From Paractinoplanes maris (lineage in GTDB: Bacteria > Actinomycetota > Actinomycetes > Mycobacteriales > Micromonosporaceae): 64,000 nucleotides of DNA. Where the stretch lies: assembly GCF_023544465.1 (NCBI RefSeq), contig NZ_JALPVL010000001.1, forward strand, positions 806,001 through 870,000, in the 5' to 3' direction. Positions within the stretch are counted from its first letter, which is position 1; each line of letters starts with the position of its first letter. Under the pieces are notes generated by a model, which worked only from the letters and a program-made list of their open reading frames with translations, was not told where the DNA came from and did not search any database. Positions 1 through 8,874 of this stretch are shown piece by piece. The position numbers were made by a program, and so were the translations under genes.

Positions 1-5
1 ATAAG

Positions 6-419
6 TTACGTGGCGTCGAGGTCGAACTTCTGACTCGGCGCCACTGCCGTGGAGCTCGAGGTCGTCGACCGGTTGTTCTTGATGTCGGCGGCCTCGGCCA
101 CCTCGGTGAGGTCGGAGCGCACGCCGTTGAGGTCCTGCTTCACGTCGTCGAGCAGACCCTGGAGCGGCTTGCGGATCGCCGCCTCGTCCTCCTCGCTCAG
201 CAGGTGCTTGCGGATGAACGCCTTCGGGTGCAGATCCTGCAGCTGAAGGTCGGTGCCCAGCTCCCGGTTGAGGTCGGTGGTCGCGTTCTGCGCCATCGCC
301 CGCAGGCCCCGCAGCATGCGCAGGCCGTCGCCGATGACCTTGGGCAGCCGCTCACCGAAGATCAGCAGCGCCAGCATGAGGAGCGCGCCGATCTCCCACC
401 AGTTCAGGTTCTCGAACAT
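6..419 (-). CDS. tatB: Sec-independent protein translocase TatB
   Basis: Twin-arginine translocase component that with TatC forms the membrane receptor for folded Tat substrates. The 137-residue product has the family layout: a short N-terminal membrane helix (about residues 6-22, ending FGERLPK), the Gly/Pro hinge, an amphipathic helix (about 26-45), and a charged, poorly conserved tail. The ATG at 419 follows GGGAGG at 4-nt spacing and matches the usual MFENLNWWE-type start, so 12 upstream in-frame residues are excluded. It lies 67 bases downstream of htrA on the same strand, the htrA-tatB order known from other actinobacteria. TatA is the main alternative, but the long tail and the start sequence favour TatB. 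Confidence 0.93.
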   Translation of the reverse strand: MFENLNWWEIGALLMLALLIFGERLPKVIGDGLRMLRGLRAMAQNATTDLNRELGTDLQLQDLHPKAFIRKHLLSEEDEAAIRKPLQGLLDDVKQDLNGVRSDLTEVAEAADIKNNRSTTSSSTAVAPSQKFDLDAT

Positions 420-486
420 GTGGCCTCCCAGGTTCCCGCGCCCAAGCCTACGCACGCGAGGTGACCGATAGCAGTCCCCTCGGCGA

Positions 487-1740
487 TCAGTTGGCGTCGG
501 CGGCCAAGGTCACCGAGGCGGTCTGCGTCTTCGTCCCGCGACGGTACTCCACCGAGATGGTCTTGCCGGGGTCGTACTTGCGCACCAGGGCGATCAGATC
601 GGTGCCGTCCTCGAGGACGTGACCGTCGAGCTTGGTGACGGTGTCACCGGCCTTCAGACCCGCCGCCCCGGCCGGACCGGACGGCTCGACCGAGCGCAGC
701 CGGGCGCCCGTCGTGCTGGTGCCCCCGGTGGCCACCTCGGCGCCGATCACCGTCCGCCGGGCCTTGCCGTGGTCGATGATGTCGCCGGCCACCCGGCGGC
801 CCTGGTTGATCGGGATGGCGAAGGCCAGCCCGATGTTGCCGGCCTCGGTCTCGCTGCCACCGACCGAGCGGATCACCGAATTGACCCCGATCACCTGGCC
901 GGCCGCGTTGACCAGCGGGCCACCGGAGTTGCCCTGGTTGACCGCGGCGTCGGTCTGGATGGCCGCGTAGTAGCGGGGTGAGCCCGACTCGCCGGCCTCG
1001 ATGGTGCGGTCGACCGCGCTGACGATGCCCGCGGTCACCGTGTTGACCAGGGCCAGCGGCGAGCCGAAGGCGAGCACCGGGTCACCGACGGCGATCGAGT
1101 CGGAGTTGCCGAAGGCGACCGGGGTGAGCCCGCGCTTGGCGACTTTGATCACAGCGATGTCGGAGTCGTGGTCGCGGCCGACCAGCTCGGCCTTGGCGGT
1201 GGAGCCGTCGGCGAACGACACCGACAGGGTCTCGTCCGCGCCCTCCACCACGTGGTCGTTGGTGATCACGTAGCCCTCGTCGGAGACCACGAAACCGGAG
1301 CCGATCGCCCCGGTGACGCGCACGGTCACGACGCTCGGCAGCACCTTCTCGGCGACGCCGGCCAGCGACTCGGGGGCCCGGTTGGCGGCGGCCGGCGGGT
1401 CCTCGGCGGTCGCGCCGAGCGCGGTGCCGCCGCCCGTGGCGACGCCCCCGCGGACCGCGAAGACATAGCCCAGCGTGCCGCCCAGACCGCCCGCCAGCAA
1501 GGCGGTGACCAGGCAGATGAGCAGGATCGGGGTATACGACCGACGAGGTGCGTCGGGGTCGGTCACGGGCTCGGGCGGCGGACCGCCGGTCGACTGTGCG
1601 CTCTGCACCACCACCGCGGTCGGCGCATACGGATCGCGCCAGGGGTCAGCGAGCGCGTCGGACCACCAGGGTGAACCTGGCGGGACGGGCTGACCATTCG
1701 CGGGCGGCGGCGTGGGACGCACATTCCAGCCGTCGGTCAC
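487..1740 (-). CDS. htrA: Membrane-anchored HtrA/DegP-type serine protease with PDZ domain
   Basis: Envelope quality-control protease of 417 residues. A Pro-rich cytoplasmic N-terminus (1-70) precedes one membrane helix (about 72-96, ILLICLVTALLAGG), then an extracellular trypsin-fold domain. The triad is visible as His163 in TNDHVV, Asp194 in DSDIAV and Ser272 in GNSGGP. A C-terminal PDZ domain (about 325-415) contains GAAGLKAGD. The GTG at 1740 has GGAGG 7 nt upstream. Longer upstream readings lack a ribosome site and add a non-conserved sequence. It is followed by tatB. In mycobacteria and Streptomyces this gene normally follows sigE and its anti-sigma gene; neither is present here. Confidence 0.93.
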   Translation of the reverse strand: MTDGWNVRPTPPPANGQPVPPGSPWWSDALADPWRDPYAPTAVVVQSAQSTGGPPPEPVTDPDAPRRSYTPILLICLVTALLAGGLGGTLGYVFAVRGGVATGGGTALGATAEDPPAAANRAPESLAGVAEKVLPSVVTVRVTGAIGSGFVVSDEGYVITNDHVVEGADETLSVSFADGSTAKAELVGRDHDSDIAVIKVAKRGLTPVAFGNSDSIAVGDPVLAFGSPLALVNTVTAGIVSAVDRTIEAGESGSPRYYAAIQTDAAVNQGNSGGPLVNAAGQVIGVNSVIRSVGGSETEAGNIGLAFAIPINQGRRVAGDIIDHGKARRTVIGAEVATGGTSTTGARLRSVEPSGPAGAAGLKAGDTVTKLDGHVLEDGTDLIALVRKYDPGKTISVEYRRGTKTQTASVTLAADAN

Positions 1741-1945
1741 GTCGGTGCCTCCACTCGATTCCTCCGGGCTCCCCCTCCAGGATGACACGGATCCTGAACA
1801 GCGCCCTGCCCCGGCCGGTTTATGCATCGACGGCCCAAATACTCTTCTATCCGATGTGCGCGGCTGAATCCACGTACGTCCGTCAACCGCCCCGGAGGTC
1901 GTCATCGTCCCCTCAGCCCGGCCTGGCCCGTCGACGGGCCAGGCG

Positions 1946-2554
1946 ATGCAGTTCGCCGAGGCCTACGCGAGCGAGGACATCGTCCTGCAGACCGCCCGTA
2001 GTCTCGCCCACGAGCTCGGCCTCGACAGCGTCACCCCGGCTGCCGGGTCGGTGCTGCGCCTGCTCGCGGCGGCCGGCAGTGCCAAGGCGGTGGTCGAGAT
2101 CGGCACCGGGGCCGGGGTCAGCGGCGTCTGGCTGCTGCGGGGGATGCGTCCCGACGGCGTCCTGACCACGATCGACGTCGAGAACGAGCATCAGCGGATC
2201 GCCCGCCGCATCTTCGTCGAGGCCGGGTTCGCGCCGTCGCGCACCCGCATCATCACCGGCCGGGCGCTGGACGTGCTGCCCCGGCTGGCCGACGGCGCCT
2301 ACGATCTGGTCTTCGTCGACGCCGACGTGACCGAGTTCGGGGCCTGCGCCGACGCCGCCCTGGGCCTGCTGCGCCCGGGTGGTGTGCTGCTGGTGAACCA
2401 CGCGATGGCCGGCGGGCGGATCACCGACCCGTCCGCCCGCGACGTAGACACGCTGACCATCCGCGAGACGCTGCGGGCGGTGCGCGAGTCCGAGGAGTGG
2501 ATCCCGGCGATCGTGCCGTCCGGCGCGGGCCTACTGGCCGCCGTCAAGCGCTGA
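1946..2554 (+). CDS. SAM-dependent O-methyltransferase (Rv1220c/COMT-like)
   Basis: Class I methyltransferase of the O-methyltransferase 3 family. Motif I is VVEIGTGAGVSG at about residues 49-60; the acidic motif II is TTIDVE and the later acidic motif is YDLVFVDAD. Substrate is unknown. The only canonical in-frame start is the ATG at 1946, which has no good ribosome site. The frame stays open upstream to a TGA at 1865 and reads PSARPGPSTGQA just before the ATG, typical of the N-terminus of this family. GGAGG at 1894-1898 sits 5 nt before an ATC codon at 1904, so the true protein may begin there. It overlaps the convergent pepA by 24 bases and is divergent from htrA. Confidence 0.85.
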   Translation: MQFAEAYASEDIVLQTARSLAHELGLDSVTPAAGSVLRLLAAAGSAKAVVEIGTGAGVSGVWLLRGMRPDGVLTTIDVENEHQRIARRIFVEAGFAPSRTRIITGRALDVLPRLADGAYDLVFVDADVTEFGACADAALGLLRPGGVLLVNHAMAGGRITDPSARDVDTLTIRETLRAVRESEEWIPAIVPSGAGLLAAVKR

Positions 2555-3949
2555 GAGGTAGCGGAGCAGCGTCCGCGCGCCCCAGCCGGTGCCGCCACGG
2601 GTGAACTCCGGCTCGTCGGTCCGGTCGGTCCAGGCCGGTCCGGCGATGTCGAGGTGGGCCCAGCGGTCCGCGTAGGCCGCGGTGAACTCGCGAAGGAAAA
2701 GCGCGGCCATGCCGCCACCGTGGGTGGGCGAGCTGTGCCGGTCGGCCACGTCGCTGCGCAGCAGCTCGCGGTAGTCGCCGGTGAGCGGCATCCGCCACAT
2801 CCGCTCGCCGGCGCCCGCACCGGCCCGCTGGAGGGCCGCCGCGAGCTCGTCGCTGTCGCTGTAGAGCGCGGCGATGCTGGGCCCGAGGGCGACCGGGGCG
2901 GCGCCGGTGAGCGTGGCCAGGTCGATGACGGTGTCCGGTTCCAGCTCGGCCGCGTAGCCGAGTGCGTCGGCCAGCACGAGCCGGCCCTCGGCGTCCGAGT
3001 TGGTCGACTCGCTGGTGGTGCCGTCGTAGTGGGTGATCACGTCGCCGGGGCGGTAGGCCGAGCCGCTGACCGCGTTCTCGGCCAGCGGCAGCAGCGCGGT
3101 GACGCGGACCGGCAGCCCGAGATCGGCCGCGCCCAGCGTGGCCGCGGCGACCGCGGCCGCGCCGGCCATGTCGTTCTTCATCCGCTTCATACCCTCGCGG
3201 GTCTTGATCGAGATGCCGCCGCTGTCGAACGTGATGCCCTTGCCGACCAGCACCACGTGGGTGGTGGCACCGGGCGGCGACCAGGTCAGCTCGACCAGGC
3301 AGGGCCGGAACTTCGAGCCGCCGCCGACCGCGCGCAGCCCGCCGAAACGCGCCAGCTCGGCGCCGGACCGGACGCGTACGGCCGTCCCGGGACGATTGGC
3401 GGCGGCGCCGCTGATCTCCTCGGCGATCCAGTCGGGGTTCTTGATCGAGGGCGGCGTGTTGGTGAGGTCGCGGGCCAGCCACGTGGCCCGGGCGGCCACC
3501 TCGGCCTGGGTGAGGCCTCCGGCGTACGCCTGGGGAGTGCTCGTGACGAGCTCGACCTCAGCCGTCCGCGGCTCCTCACGGCCGTCGCGATAGCGATAGC
3601 CGCCGAGCCAGAGGCCTTCGGCCAGACCGCGTACGGCTTCCGGAGCGACCCCCGGGCTCAGCTGCACCTGAGCTGGTGTGTCCCCCGGGATCGCCCGCGC
3701 CGCCGCAGCCCCGGCGGCCCGCCAGCCGGCCTCGTCACCGGCCCCGACGTGCACCAGGAAGACCTGGGCCGGGCGCCGCAGCGGGCGGGGGAAGTCCTGC
3801 ACGGTGCCCGCCGGTTGGCCCGCCGGGGCCAGAGCGGCGATCTCGGCACCGAGGTCGTCATCGGCATGCGACAGTGGACCCGGCGCGCCGATCAGCACGA
3901 TGCGGGTCCGGTCGTCGTCGAGTCGATCGGTCAGGCGGATCGGATACAC
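2531..3949 (-). CDS. pepA: Leucyl aminopeptidase (M17, PepA family)
   Basis: Cytosolic di-metal aminopeptidase releasing N-terminal residues from peptides. The 472-residue protein has a poorly conserved N-terminal domain (1-150) and a catalytic M17 domain. The Lys/Asp metal motif is VGKGITFDSGG, and the signature NSDAEGRLVLADAL carries Asp/Glu metal ligands and the catalytic Arg. The GTG at 3949 is preceded by a weak AAAGG. It is convergent with the O-methyltransferase, overlapping by 24 bases. Its upstream side is separated from DUF3117 by a hairpin terminator. Confidence 0.93.
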   Translation of the reverse strand: MYPIRLTDRLDDDRTRIVLIGAPGPLSHADDDLGAEIAALAPAGQPAGTVQDFPRPLRRPAQVFLVHVGAGDEAGWRAAGAAAARAIPGDTPAQVQLSPGVAPEAVRGLAEGLWLGGYRYRDGREEPRTAEVELVTSTPQAYAGGLTQAEVAARATWLARDLTNTPPSIKNPDWIAEEISGAAANRPGTAVRVRSGAELARFGGLRAVGGGSKFRPCLVELTWSPPGATTHVVLVGKGITFDSGGISIKTREGMKRMKNDMAGAAAVAAATLGAADLGLPVRVTALLPLAENAVSGSAYRPGDVITHYDGTTSESTNSDAEGRLVLADALGYAAELEPDTVIDLATLTGAAPVALGPSIAALYSDSDELAAALQRAGAGAGERMWRMPLTGDYRELLRSDVADRHSSPTHGGGMAALFLREFTAAYADRWAHLDIAGPAWTDRTDEPEFTRGGTGWGARTLLRYLSALDGGQ

Positions 3950-3976
3950 GAGAGCGTGACCTTTCTCGAAGACGTG

Positions 3977-4014
3977 GAAAGCCCGCCGGTCCGGGCGGTA
4001 CCGTACCGGCGGGC
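3977..4014 (-). terminator. Intrinsic terminator after the DUF3117 gene
   Basis: A perfect 10-bp stem (GCCCGCCGGT at 3981-3990 with ACCGGCGGGC at 4005-4014) is followed on the minus strand by TTTCC. It lies 13 bases past the stop of the small DUF3117 gene. Confidence 0.75.
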
Positions 4015-4026
4015 TCGCGTGAAACG

Positions 4027-4194
4027 TCAGCCGGCGATCGACTTCAACGCGTCACCCAGCGCGCTGGCCTCGTCCGGAGTCATCTCAACGACGAGACGGC
4101 CACCACCTTCCAGCGGGACCCGCATGACGATGCCCCGACCCTCCTTGGTGACCTCCAGCGGACCATCGCCCGTCCGCGGCTTCATCGCCGCCAT
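4027..4194 (-). CDS. DUF3117 small protein (Rv1211-like)
   Basis: A 55-residue actinobacterial protein of unknown function that matches DUF3117 from end to end: MAAMKPRTGDGPLEVTKEGR, then a strand-rich middle and the acidic end DEASALGDAL. The ATG at 4194 has GAGGGGAG 5-6 nt upstream; the longer in-frame extension is not conserved. Its presence near tag and a DivIVA-domain gene parallels Rv1209-Rv1211. Biochemical role is unknown. Confidence 0.9.
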   Translation of the reverse strand: MAAMKPRTGDGPLEVTKEGRGIVMRVPLEGGGRLVVEMTPDEASALGDALKSIAG

Positions 4195-4402
4195 CTTGTC
4201 TCCCCTCAGACCTACATCAGGGTGTCGGTGGGTTGATCCCACAGCCACTTCTTACGCCGTGTGCTCAGCCCCACACGGCGTCATACCTCGTATCCGACCG
4301 GCGGCCGAGGGCCATTGCGCGTGCTGACGCGACCCGGCCCACCGTGCCGATCAAACATTTTCCCTGATGAACACCGGCGAACCCAAACCCAGCCCGGGCG
4401 GA

Positions 4403-4441
4403 TGTGACAGCGTCTAGCATATCGTCTTTCCGGCTGTCACA
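4403..4441. promoter_or_regulatory. Inverted repeat, probable operator of the PaaX-type regulator
   Basis: Perfect 9-bp arms TGTGACAGC (4403-4411) and GCTGTCACA (4433-4441) flank an AT-rich 21-base spacer containing TAGCATATCG. Half-site centres are 30 bp apart, about three helical turns. It ends 10 bases before the regulator start. No T-tract follows, and the long spacer fits an operator better than a terminator. That PaaX binds here is inference. Confidence 0.6.
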
Positions 4442-4451
4442 ATGTGCGGTC

Positions 4452-5261
4452 ATGCAGGCGCGGTCGGCACTCTTCGACCTGTACGGCGACTACCTGCGCC
4501 CCAGGGGAGGGCGCGCACCCGTCGCGGCCCTGGTCAGACTGCTTGCGCCGATCGGCATAGCGCCGCCGGCGGTGCGCACGGCGATCTCCCGCATGGTGCG
4601 ACAAGGCTGGCTGCACCCTATGCGCCTGGTCTCCGGACCCGGCTATCTGCTCACTCCCAAGGCGGCCCGCCGGCTCGATGAGGCGGCGGCCCGGATCTAC
4701 CGCACCGGCCGTTCCGGCTGGGACGGGCGCTTCGACCTGGTCGTCCTGCGCGGTCCGCTGGGCAAGCGGGAGGCCGGGCGGCTCGCCTACCTCGGCTACG
4801 GCGCCCTGGGCGAGCACGCCTGGGTCGCGCCCCGGGCCGCCGACGAGGCCGATGCCGTGCTCCGCGAGGCCGGGATCGGGTACGAGCGGTTCAGCGCCAG
4901 CCACGCGGCCGGGTCACCGGGCGCGGCCGAGGTGGTGGGGCGGGCCTGGGACCTGCCCGAGCTGGCCCGGTCGTACGAGGAGTTCGTGGCCGACCTGCGG
5001 CCGGTGGTCACGGCGGTCAACGCCCGCAGCACCGACGAGGAGGCCTACGCGGCCCGCTTCCAGCTGGTCCACGCGTGGCGCTCGTTCCTGTTCCGCGATC
5101 CGCAGCTGCCCGCTTCGTTGCTGCCGCCGCGCTGGCCAGGTGCTTCGGCGGCCAGTTTCTTCGATCGCCACGCGACCCGGCTGCGCCCGGCCGCGGACCG
5201 CTACGTCGACCGATGCCTGCAGTCCGTGAGTCGTACCCGTATGGGATTCTCAGAGCCATGA
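4452..5261 (+). CDS. PaaX-family transcriptional regulator
   Basis: A 269-residue GntR-like repressor of the PaaX family, which in other bacteria senses phenylacetyl-CoA and represses phenylacetate catabolism. The N-terminal winged helix (about 1-75) includes SALFDLYGDYLRP and AVRTAISRMVRQGWL. The middle and C-terminal domains match PaaX over the usual length (Trp-Asp-Gly-Arg near residue 95, HAWRSFLFRDPQLP near 225). The ATG at 4452 has no clear ribosome site; the inverted repeat at 4403-4441 is directly upstream. The stop overlaps the crotonase start as ATGA, so the two are probably translationally coupled. Confidence 0.87.
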   Translation: MQARSALFDLYGDYLRPRGGRAPVAALVRLLAPIGIAPPAVRTAISRMVRQGWLHPMRLVSGPGYLLTPKAARRLDEAAARIYRTGRSGWDGRFDLVVLRGPLGKREAGRLAYLGYGALGEHAWVAPRAADEADAVLREAGIGYERFSASHAAGSPGAAEVVGRAWDLPELARSYEEFVADLRPVVTAVNARSTDEEAYAARFQLVHAWRSFLFRDPQLPASLLPPRWPGASAASFFDRHATRLRPAADRYVDRCLQSVSRTRMGFSEP

Positions 5262-6091
5262 CGGCCATCCGACCACCCCACCCGCCGCCCTCAGACGGAC
5301 TGAAGACTGAGTCCCTGCTCGTAGACCGCACCGGTGCGGTCGTCACGCTCACGCTCAACCGCCCCGAGGCCATGAACGCGCTCGACGTCGACCTCAAGGA
5401 GGCGCTGCGCGACACGCTGGCCTCGCTCGAGTCCGACCGGTCGTGCCGGGCGATCGTGCTGGCCGGGGCGGGCAAGGCGTTCTGCGTCGGGCAGGATCTG
5501 CGCGAGCACGAAGCTCAGCTGGAGTCGGGCCGCACCGACCTCGACACCGTGCGGCAGCACTACAACCCGATCGCCCAGCGCCTGGCCAGCATGCCCAAGC
5601 CGGTGGTGGCGGCGGTGCGCGGCACGGCGGCCGGGGCCGGTGCGTCGTTCGCGCTGCTGGCCGACTTCCGCATCGGCGGGCCGAAGACGACCTTCCTGAT
5701 GGCCTTCGCCAACGTGGGGCTGGCCGGCGACAGCGGCGTCTCATGGTCGCTGCCGCGGATCGTCGGGCACGCCCGGGCGGTCGAGCTGCTGCTGCTGGCC
5801 GAGCCGGTGCGGGCCGAGCGGGCGTACGAGATCGGTCTGCTCTCGCAGCTGGCCGAGGACGACGAGCAGGTGCTGCCCCGGGCCCACGAGCTGGCCGAGC
5901 GGCTCGCGGCGGGGCCGACGGTGGCTTACGGAGCGATCAAGCGGGAACTCTCCATCGGTGACGCCGGGACACTGTCCGACGCGCTCGCGGCCGAGGCCCA
6001 GGCGCAGGCCATCTGTGGCGCCACGGCCGACCACAAGGCGGCCGTCTCGGCGTTCGTGGCCAAGCGGAAGCCGGTCTTCGAGGGCAAGTGA
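5258..6091 (+). CDS. Enoyl-CoA hydratase/isomerase, PaaG-like
   Basis: A 277-residue crotonase-fold enzyme. The oxyanion-hole segments are AFCVGQDLREHE and GTAAGAGASFALLADFRI. The position of the second catalytic acid reads GLAGDSGVSWSLPR, so it has Asp with Ser/Gly as in PaaG (epoxyphenylacetyl-CoA isomerase) and not the Glu of classical hydratases. The pairing with a PaaX-type regulator through a 4-base overlap supports an aromatic acyl-CoA substrate. No other paa genes are in the window, so a general 2,3-enoyl-CoA isomerase role is possible. Confidence 0.85.
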   Translation: MTAIRPPHPPPSDGLKTESLLVDRTGAVVTLTLNRPEAMNALDVDLKEALRDTLASLESDRSCRAIVLAGAGKAFCVGQDLREHEAQLESGRTDLDTVRQHYNPIAQRLASMPKPVVAAVRGTAAGAGASFALLADFRIGGPKTTFLMAFANVGLAGDSGVSWSLPRIVGHARAVELLLLAEPVRAERAYEIGLLSQLAEDDEQVLPRAHELAERLAAGPTVAYGAIKRELSIGDAGTLSDALAAEAQAQAICGATADHKAAVSAFVAKRKPVFEGK

Positions 6092-6997
<906 letters not shown>

Positions 6998-7057
6998 TGC
7001 TCCGGCGGGCGCGGGTAGGCCTGATCGCTATCTGAGCCGCAGCGCTCGCCGGTTGCT

Positions 7058-7092
7058 CCGGGCGCCGGGACGAACACCGTCCCGGCGCCCGG
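7058..7092. terminator. Bidirectional hairpin terminator
   Basis: A perfect 15-bp stem (7058-7072 with 7078-7092, core CCGGGCGCCGGGACG) and a 5-base loop AACAC lie between the convergent protease and the 7.1-kb hypothetical gene. There is no T-tract, as is common in high-GC actinobacteria. Confidence 0.7.
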
Positions 7093-7118
7093 CCCTGCCC
7101 TGCTCGGCGCGGGCGGGA

Positions 7119-7676
7119 TCAGTCCTCGTCCTCTTCCTCCGGGTCCTGGTTGGCCTCCTGGCCGAGGACGAAGGCCTGCATGGCCAGCTCGTCGCCGGAG
7201 GGCCAGACGTAGGTCGGCAGCTCGGCCGGGCCCAGCTCGAGCACGTGGGACCAGAACTGGCGGACCGCCTCGGCCGGGGTCGCGGCCTCGATCGGGAGCG
7301 CGACGCTGACCAGCCAGGTCTTCTTCTCGGCGACGGCGGCCGGACCAGCGGCGGCGCTCGCCCGGCCGATGGCCCCGGCGAGCCGGTGGAACGCCTCGGG
7401 GCCGACCGGCGCGATGCGCACCTCGGTCTCGTCGAGGCCCAGCTCGGTGGCGGGCACCGGCTCGTCGAAGGCCCGCCGCTGGTAGGCCAGCACGAGGTCG
7501 TCGCCGTCGGCCTTGACCGCGTGGGCCAGGGCCACCACCTCACCGCCGACGACGAGCAGCACCTCGTCGTCGGGGTCGACCGGACCGGCGCCACCCGACA
7601 CCGTCACCGTGTCGTGGTGGAAGAGCCGCTCGGTCGCCCACCGGTCCGCCGGAATGATCACCGCCCACTGCGCCAT
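7119..7676 (-). CDS. Hypothetical protein with acidic C-terminus
   Basis: A 185-residue cytosolic protein I do not recognise with certainty. The N-terminal 70 residues (MAQWAVIIPADRW, later DEVLLVVGGEVVALAHA) have the alternating strand pattern of small PUA/EVE-like domains; this is a weak suggestion only. The second half contains KTWLVSVALPIEAATPAEAVRQFWSHV. The tail DPEEEDED is strongly acidic. An alternative ATG three codons upstream (7685) sits 4 bases after the tag stop; neither start has a strong ribosome site. It is the last gene of a minus-strand run tag-SRPBCC-DivIVA-like. Confidence 0.7.
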   Translation of the reverse strand: MAQWAVIIPADRWATERLFHHDTVTVSGGAGPVDPDDEVLLVVGGEVVALAHAVKADGDDLVLAYQRRAFDEPVPATELGLDETEVRIAPVGPEAFHRLAGAIGRASAAAGPAAVAEKKTWLVSVALPIEAATPAEAVRQFWSHVLELGPAELPTYVWPSGDELAMQAFVLGQEANQDPEEEDED

Positions 7677-7689
7677 GCGGTCCATCTCA

Positions 7690-8340
7690 TCACGCGGCCG
7701 GATCGGCCCCGAGCGGTGGGACCCAGCAGCCGGCCAGGTGATCGTCGACCATGCCGGTGGCCTGCATCAACGCATATGCCGTGGTGGGGCCGACGAAGCG
7801 GAAGCCGCGTTTCTTGAGGTCTTTGGCCATCGCCGTGGACTCGGCGGTCACGGCCGGCACGCCGGCCCGGGTGGCCGGGCGGGGCGGGCGCGGCGCGGGC
7901 GCATAGGACCACAGCAGGGCGGACAGTCCGTCGGGCAGGTCGGCCGCGACGCGGGCGTTGTGGAGCGCGGCGTCGATCTTCATCCGGTTGCGCACGATGC
8001 CGGTGTCGGTCATCAGGCGGGTCGCGTCGCTTTCGCCGAAGGCGGCCACCTTGTCGATCGAGAAGCCCGCGAAGGCGGCCCGGAACGCCGGGCGCTTGCG
8101 CAGGATGGTGATCCAGGCGAGGCCGGACTGGAACGCCTCGAGGGTCATCCGCTCGAACAGCCGGTCGTCACCGTGGACGGGACGGCCCCACTCGTCGTCG
8201 TGGTAGGAGACGTAGTCGGGCGTGCTGCCGCCCCAGAAGCAGCGGACCCGGCCGTCGTCGCCGACCACCAGGCCGGCCTCGAGCAGGTCGGCCGGGGACA
8301 CACCGGGCTGTGCGGCCCCGAACGCCGAGGTGTCTGTCAT
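7690..8340 (-). CDS. tag: DNA-3-methyladenine glycosylase I
   Basis: Base-excision repair enzyme removing 3-methyladenine from alkylated DNA. The 216-residue protein shows family landmarks: VRCFWGG (zinc Cys), YHDDEWGRP (zinc His and substrate pocket), LEAFQSGLAWITILRKR, and the C-terminal zinc pair in DDHLAGC. An extra N-terminal segment of about 30 residues precedes the conserved start. The ATG at 8340 has GGTGG 6 nt upstream and is preferred over an in-frame codon at 8349. It is 33 bases downstream of the SRPBCC gene. Confidence 0.93.
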   Translation of the reverse strand: MTDTSAFGAAQPGVSPADLLEAGLVVGDDGRVRCFWGGSTPDYVSYHDDEWGRPVHGDDRLFERMTLEAFQSGLAWITILRKRPAFRAAFAGFSIDKVAAFGESDATRLMTDTGIVRNRMKIDAALHNARVAADLPDGLSALLWSYAPAPRPPRPATRAGVPAVTAESTAMAKDLKKRGFRFVGPTTAYALMQATGMVDDHLAGCWVPPLGADPAA

Positions 8341-8373
8341 GGCGACCACCGTAGAGGCGGCCTCCGACAGAAA

Positions 8374-8874
8374 TCAGGGCAGGCGGCCCTCCTCGACCAA
8401 CCGGCCGAACCGCTTCAGCGCGCCGGTGAAGCCCAGCTTCGATCCCGGCCAGACCACCGGCCAGGCCAGCTTGCCGACCGGGCCGGCCGGCAGGTGGAAC
8501 CACTCGTGCAGCACAACCTGGGTGCGGTCGCCGGACATCGCCGTGCAGCGCATCGTGCCGGGCCCCCGCAGTACCGTGCCGCAGTGCACGACGCGTACCT
8601 CGTACGGTGGGTTGACCTTGACCACCCGCAGTTCGTCGCGGAGCGTCGCGGGACCCAGCGCGGTCACCGCCTCGACCAGACTGCCCTCACCGCCGTCACC
8701 CTCGACGACCCGGACCTTGGTCAGCGGGATCCAGTCGCCCTGCTTCTCCCAGCTGAGGAAGGCGGCGAAAACCCGCTCGGCGGGCGCGTTGACGATCACC
8801 GTGGCGGTGACCTCGCCGGAGCCGGGCCGGGCGGCGTCGTCACCGAACCCGTCGGCCGGTTCGGCCCCGCTCAC
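8374..8874 (-). CDS. SRPBCC (START/polyketide cyclase-like) protein
   Basis: A 166-residue predicted lipid- or polyketide-binding helix-grip protein: APAERVFAAFLSWEKQGDWIPLT at the N-terminus, central strands (VVHCGTVLRGPGTMRCTA), and a long C-terminal helix ending ALKRFGRLVEEGRLP. Ligand unknown. The GTG start overlaps the stop of the upstream DivIVA-like gene as GTGA, so it is probably translated by coupling. Confidence 0.8.
   Translation of the reverse strand: MSGAEPADGFGDDAARPGSGEVTATVIVNAPAERVFAAFLSWEKQGDWIPLTKVRVVEGDGGEGSLVEAVTALGPATLRDELRVVKVNPPYEVRVVHCGTVLRGPGTMRCTAMSGDRTQVVLHEWFHLPAGPVGKLAWPVVWPGSKLGFTGALKRFGRLVEEGRLP

Noticed and set aside
2654..4327. Long plus-strand frame opposite pepA
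   Set aside because: Antisense shadow of a well-conserved M17 peptidase; low-complexity Gly/Arg composition.
4403..4441. Reading the inverted repeat as a terminator
   Set aside because: The loop of 21 bases is long and AT-rich, there is no T-tract, and no gene ends close by on either strand in the right direction.
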